Positions 59,050 through 64,000 of a stretch of 64,000 nt of DNA are shown one piece after another; the stretch's first letter is position 1; each line of letters begins with the position of its first letter. The stretch is from Chamaea fasciata (Eukaryota; Chordata; Aves; Passeriformes; Sylviidae), in contig JARCOQ010000016.1 in NCBI GenBank assembly GCA_029207755.1, positions 5,001 to 69,000 of the forward strand, in the 5' to 3' direction. The notes under the pieces are model-generated. The model was not told the DNA's origin. It saw only the letters and a program-made list of their open reading frames with translations, and did not search any database. Position numbers and translations under genes: made by a program.

Positions 59050-59500
59050 TCCCCCTCCGGTTCACAAATTCAGAGTGTGCAGAGCCCGTTTTTATACAGT
59101 TTTTGGGCTTGGGCAACCGATTACGTCATGGGTTCTTTGTGTGTATGATTCTTGATTCATATTCATCTAGGGTCTTTTACGGTTGCAAGTCAGGTGAATA
59201 GTTTTTTTCCGGGGAGACAGAAGCTTTTGTCCGGGTTTGCTGGAACCGGGTATTGAGATGTATGTCCTTGACGACAGTCGGGATGATGGCTGTGGGGCGC
59301 TGAGCACTCGGCTGACGGTGGCTGATGGCGGTGCTCAGCTCCATCAGCCAGGGGTCACACCCTCCTTTCTCTCCGCGATGGGTGATTATCTTCCCTCTCG
59401 GCAGAGGAATGTCTTCCAGGAACCCCGCATTCCTTTACGCTTAAGAAAGTGATGTTATCCAGTAAAACACAAACTAACTCTAAAATATCTACTACACAGG
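59050..59500. other. Unassigned sequence, possibly an old LTR-like element
   Basis: Contains a CRE-like TTACGTCA near 59123 and moderately GC-rich sequence ending in an A/T-rich segment. The texture resembles a decayed avian retroviral LTR, but no TG..CA termini, primer-binding site or coding remnant is seen. Low-confidence description only. Confidence 0.2.
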
Positions 59501-59544
59501 CTTATAAAGTATATTATTAAAAAACCCACGAATTAATCTCAAAA

Positions 59545-59730
59545 CATTCACCTCAATCTCGTTCCACCATCCCTTCCCACCCCCTGCCGTGGGCAGGACA
59601 CCCAGGCGGCTTTACCTCTAGTTCAGTCAGACCACAGGGATCCGGGGCAGCCACAGCTTCTCTGGGCCCTGTGCCAGGGCCTCAGCACCCTCACAGACGA
59701 GAATTCCTTCCCAGTATCCCATCTGCAGCG
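59545..59730 (-). mobile_element. CR1 retrotransposon 3' fragment
   Basis: Reverse-complement CR1 landmarks are CACCCCCTGCCGTGGGCAGG, CCACAGCTTCTCTGGGCCCTG, CTCAGCACCCTCACAGACGA and GAATTCCTTCCCAGTATCCC. Diverged and interrupted. Confidence 0.85.
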
Positions 59731-62700
59731 GTCTCTCTCTTTTGTTTCAGCCTTACAGTTTTCTTGAAACTTAAATTTATGCAGGTATCCAAATACACTG
59801 GCAATTCCAGAAATTGGTAAGCACATAATATGGAAAGTAAATAACATTCTCAAGAGGGAGTTGCTCTGTTTTTGAGGGGGTGAAAAGAAAGGCTAGTGCT
59901 AGCAGAACTAGGGAAAAAAAAATTTGATTTAACTCTGTTATAAAAGGCTTAAAGTACCCATACTGAGATCTTCAAGGTAAAAGTCCTAGTTACCAGGCTT
60001 ACAAGCCTGATAGTTATCATCACACCATATTTCATGGTTCTAGTATTTTAAAAGTACTGCAGAATGATACTGAAAATTATTTTTATTTCAACTTGAAGTT
60101 CAATTATTCTCTCCCCTCACTGCCTGTGGAGCTGTTAGAGGCTTCCAGGAGGCTGGGGAAGCAGACTACAGGTTTCATTTCCAGCCAGGTCACTTCCATG
60201 TTCTGCTGGAGTGGACTTTGAAGCCTGTGTCCTTTTCTTTCTCTATTATATCTGACAACTTTCCTCCCCCAAGTCTGCTTTTTGGCAAGACGCATTTACG
60301 GAGGGTCAGTCAAAGACCTCAGGCTCAGAAAAAAATCATCTGTTCTGCTGTGCTTACGTGTGCAACAGATGGGAGCAGCAATGAGTCGAGTAGTAACTTC
60401 TGAGCTGCCCGGTTTTTCAGTAAATCAAAATATTCTGTGATTCTTGCCAGATGAACTTATCATCATATCCAAGTTACACACACCCCTCTGGCATTTTCAA
60501 GGCTAAAAAGCAATTCCTGGTCCCTTGCATGAACCTCAGCTCCCCCCCTTGTTCAAGGAACAGTTCTAGATACAACACTAACTGAGCCAAGCGACCCTTT
60601 CCTGCCTCAGTTACGACCTCTGAGGCCTTTACTGTCCTGAACAGAAGGTAAACAGCCAAGCCCCAGCCCCGCAGTCCTGCCCAACTTGCCTTTGCTCCCA
60701 AACCTGAACCTTTTTCTTTGCTGTGGGATTCCTTACTCGTGCAATCCTGAAGACAAATATCTGATTTGGCAGATGAGACCATTTCTAACACAAAAGCTTC
60801 ACTGAGGTTTCTCTTCTGATTTCAGCCTTAAGCACTCCCGTCCTTCTCAGGCAGCCCCTATCTCCAGCCGTTAGCCATGGATCCTTGCTGTTCTATAGCT
60901 GACATTGCCACCCCTCAAGTCTCTTGATACGCATTTACATCACTCCGTAACGGCGTCCTCCTGACCCTTCCCAAACTCAGCCTGATCTCCAGGCCTACAG
61001 CCTCTCCCTGCAGATGAGGGACTATGAGAAGGGCTGCAGACAGACCTTTGCATGACCCCAGCTATACAGCCCATGCTAATCCCAGCCCAAACCTGTCCTG
61101 CTGTTGGGATACCCCACTTACAGTTACAGTAACCCCTGTGGTGGTTTCACTTCACTTCATCTGTGAGTTGCAATCTCCCACCCTTCACTCCTTTGGTAAG
61201 AAACGCATTAGTGTCTTAAAATAAATGTTTCTTTTTATGTATAAATTAAGTATAGAAAGCATTCAGAGGGAATACATTTAATCCAAAATCGCACCTTAAA
61301 ACTGTAGCTCTCAGTGTTCGCTCTCAGTTTACACAACTATTACACAGAAAAGTTTCCTTCAGTTTTTCCCCAAATTTCAAGTGTGATATAGAGCTCTTTG
61401 TCAAATCTTCCTGCTTTCCAGCCTTTGGCACCCTGAGGCATGGGATGACAGAAGGAGAGAGGGTGACGCTGCCCAGGGATGGGCTGACAGGACCACCTCC
61501 TCGGCACAGCCTCCCAAGAAGGGAATGCTCCCAACACTATCTCTTCTTTGTCATCACATGTCCAAATGCCCTGTGCCCTGCACCTCCATGATCCTTGCTG
61601 GGATCAGCCCAGTGCCAGCTCACACACTTGGACACAGTCATTGCAGAGCTTGAATTCCAGGAGTTCGGCATCGAGGAGTCCAGGGTATGTGCAAGGTCCG
61701 TGTATGGACCCAGGAGACGAGTGGGCTGGCAAGGCTGAGGTAAAACCACAACTTTTTTTACTCTAGATGCTGTAAAACAAAATCATCTCTCCTCCTCTTC
61801 TTCCTCCTCCTCCAATCCCGTAGTTATTTCAGCTGGAGTGCAAGGAGTGCATTTTAAGCCTGACTAATGGCAATTTATCTTCCTCCCACGAGGAATATTA
61901 GAGCCTGTTGATATGGGAGGATCTGCCGACCAGGCATTATGAGCATCAGGGGTTTGAGTCAGAGCATGGTGAGACTCTGGAACTGGGCTGCATGCCCAGG
62001 TGCTGAAGATGGGTGGAAAGATCAGAAAAAAAGGGAAGAGGACAGAAAAGTGTCAATGAGCAGGCTGTGCAGAGCCAGAGGAGGCATTTGCTGAGAGCAC
62101 CTCTGAGTATCTACTGCGATTCTCGGGTATTTCTGTGTACTGAAATCCTTCCCACCTTATACACATGGAATAATCTTCAAGCATCATCCAGTCTGAGTTT
62201 GACATAGTCACTGAGTCACAGAATTTACCAGGGAGCCCTTACAGTCTTGATGGGAAAAGCAGGCACTTACAAGCACTGCAATATCATTTTAAATTTTTGT
62301 TATATGCTTCTAATTTCACCGTGCTCAGGTCGAATTAGCCTGAGGTCTGGATCTCAAAACTATTAACTCTCACTGATTAGATATTGATACGGGCTATTCT
62401 TTTCTGAAACACCACCAGTTTTGCATGCCTTTGCATACCTAACTTGAGACATCTGGAAGCCCGATTTTTTCAAGGCTCTTGGAAAAGCCACAGTTTTTTC
62501 AGTGTTTTGACATTGATTCTGTGGCTTTGAAAAGCTTCTGTCTTGAATTTCAAGTACGTAGTCATTGGTCATTTTGGAAAATCTTGTCTTAAATACTTAC
62601 GGAAGGGGAACAGTGTCATGATAACGACCCATCAGAGGCAGACTCATAAAACCGTAGTAAAGCACTTTGACAAAGAGGGTGATTTCCCTGACCGTGCTCC

Positions 62701-63760
62701 ACCCAGTAACTGTGGCCTAATGTCCTTCCTAACTGAGAGGCAGGACACACAGTCTTTCCCAGTGTGTCTTTGAAACATCATGTCAGGAAGTGACCAGGGA
62801 CGATTTGGGTGCTTTAACAGGGCAAGAGCAACAAAGCCAGGACTTTTTCCTTGGTGCATTTGTTCTGCCTCCACCTTAGGTCATGTTTTCTCTTGTTTGC
62901 AGCAGTAAGCTCTCTGAGATGGGACACGCCTCTCACTTCATGTCTATACAAGTGCCAGGTGCACTGCTAGAAAAAACAATCTGCGTACAGGAGAAGTGCC
63001 AGCAAGACTGGCAGCATTCAGGGGGGTGGGGAGCGGGGACCTTCTGCTGCCTCTCCTGAGGAAACGGAGTGAGGTTTCATTCCAAATGAAACGTGAGGTG
63101 ATTGGCTTTGCAAACTTCATGGATCACATCTTCTGTCTCGTGAAGTGGTGGGGGTCTCTATGGTGTTTTGACTAGTTTGGCCAAGGAGCAGCTCATGATC
63201 ACCAAACTCAGAACTTGCTTAGCTGAATTCGCTCTCTCTGAAGCAAGTCAAAAATTAGCAGAAAACAGCAAATCATTCCCCTCCTTCTAAACCTGCTGGG
63301 TGGAGTACTTCACTCAGTATTCATTCCAATTTCTATTTACACACACAAGAATGTTTCCTTACTCTGGCTCACAGAATTGGTCCTCTCCAGTTCAAATTAC
63401 AGCACACTTGAAGCTCTTGTTAGATCGTATCATCCATAGAGCCTTGTGAGAACTTACAGCATCCGAAACACATTCAGAATTGGAAAAAACTATGGAACAG
63501 GCTTCTCTACAACGATTTTCAGTTTGTGTCCATAGAAATAGAGGTTGGATTGGGGAAAATGCGCTCTGTTATTTTAAATAATCAAAATGCAGTGATTACT
63601 GTAAGGTATGTGCTTTGTTTTAAGTGGTCTGACACTCATTTCCATAGAAACAGAGAGAGGATAACAGCCCACTTGTTTGAACTGTCCTGTGGATTCTGTC
63701 TGTGTCAGAATGCAGGAATATAAAGCTTTTAAAAATGTGGGAAAGGCCTGGGGTTTTGCT
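59731..63760. other. Unassigned single-copy sequence upstream of the URB1 remnant
   Basis: No gene recognised on either strand. Open frames here are all under about 110 codons (the longest is 60474-60791, minus) and show no family resemblance or splice structure I can support. In mammals EVA1C is the neighbour on this side of URB1, but I see no EVA1C-like signal-peptide or lectin-domain coding sequence. Confidence 0.4.
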
Positions 63761-63764
63761 CTTA

Positions 63765-63793
63765 ATGTTTTGTTTTGTTTTGTTTTGTTTTAA
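63765..63793. repeat. TTTTG pentanucleotide repeat
   Basis: Five consecutive TTTTG-type units. Confidence 0.9.
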
Positions 63794-63929
63794 TCCTCAA
63801 AAGCCAAAAAGAACATTAGGGAACTTCTTGGAAATTTTATTCTGGGAGAATAGAATGAAAATGACAAATACCAGCTCTTAAAAAATTACAGGGGAGAAAG
63901 CAGGAAGAAGCAGCAGTAGGATGGGGAGA

Positions 63930-63958
63930 AGTGTACACACACACAGACGAGTGAGAGT

Positions 63959-63991
<33 letters not shown>

Positions 63992-63992
63992 A
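63930..63992. repeat. GT dinucleotide microsatellite
   Basis: Begins with a short ACACACAC stretch, then GTGTGCGTGTGCG and about ten perfect GT units just before the window end. Confidence 0.92.
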
Positions 63993-64000
63993 AAAAGTAT

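Noticed and set aside
59050..59500. Endogenous retroviral LTR
   Set aside because: Texture is suggestive, but no terminal inverted dinucleotides, target duplication, primer-binding site or coding remnant could be identified; listed only as unassigned.

Overview
The window is non-coding-rich vertebrate DNA from a bird, most likely a songbird. Four CR1 retrotransposon fragments with typical avian 3' tails show it is avian. A tRNA-Ile-headed, CR1-tailed SINE of the TguSINE1 type (about 1686-1808, copied at 22887-23009) points to a passerine. The only conserved protein-coding homology I recognise is a broken copy of URB1 (nucleolar pre-ribosomal-associated protein 1) on the minus strand at 46.6-58.8 kb. 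Most other long open frames begin at GTG or TTG, lie inside repeats, and look like compositional chance.

Layout. (1) 1-12540 is block A. It holds a GC-rich noncoding stretch with the SINE, a 346/347-bp tandem promoter-like repeat (YY1, ETS and splice-donor motifs reading leftward), a 73-74-bp tandem array of CTCF-like sites, an AT-rich island, an A-rich island, noncoding spacer, about 1.5 units of a 3.18-kb tandem repeat, and a 42-bp minisatellite. (2) 12541-13350 is a CpG island with two CCAAT boxes. (3) 13351-20380 holds three ~2.2-2.6-kb GC-rich units; each runs through a C-rich, a G-rich, a C-rich and an ACTGGGA-type segment and ends in a 32-bp minisatellite. (4) 20381-21201 is a spacer with a CAG/CAGGAG tract. 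(5) 21202-45470 is block A', a second copy of block A. It has the same order, but four promoter-like units plus a terminal core instead of two plus a core, three CTCF-like units instead of four, about 4.8 units of the 3.18-kb repeat instead of 1.5, and one extra 42-bp unit. (6) 45541-64000 is mostly single-copy: the URB1 pseudogene, its GC-rich former 5' end at about 58.2-59.0 kb, CR1 fragments, unassigned AT-rich sequence, and a terminal GT microsatellite.

Interpretation. Blocks A and A' look like adjacent copies of a large macrosatellite or segmental duplication whose internal arrays have expanded independently. Clustered CTCF-like sites beside a tandem YY1/ETS promoter-like array recall, by analogy only, mammalian macrosatellites such as DXZ4. 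The URB1 copy has at least four reading-frame breaks, lacks a run of internal exons and lacks its 3' half, so I treat it as a decayed partial duplicate; assembly error is the main alternative. No bacterial-type operons, CRISPR arrays, rRNA genes or functional tRNA genes are visible. All comparisons were made by eye, with no alignment or database search.
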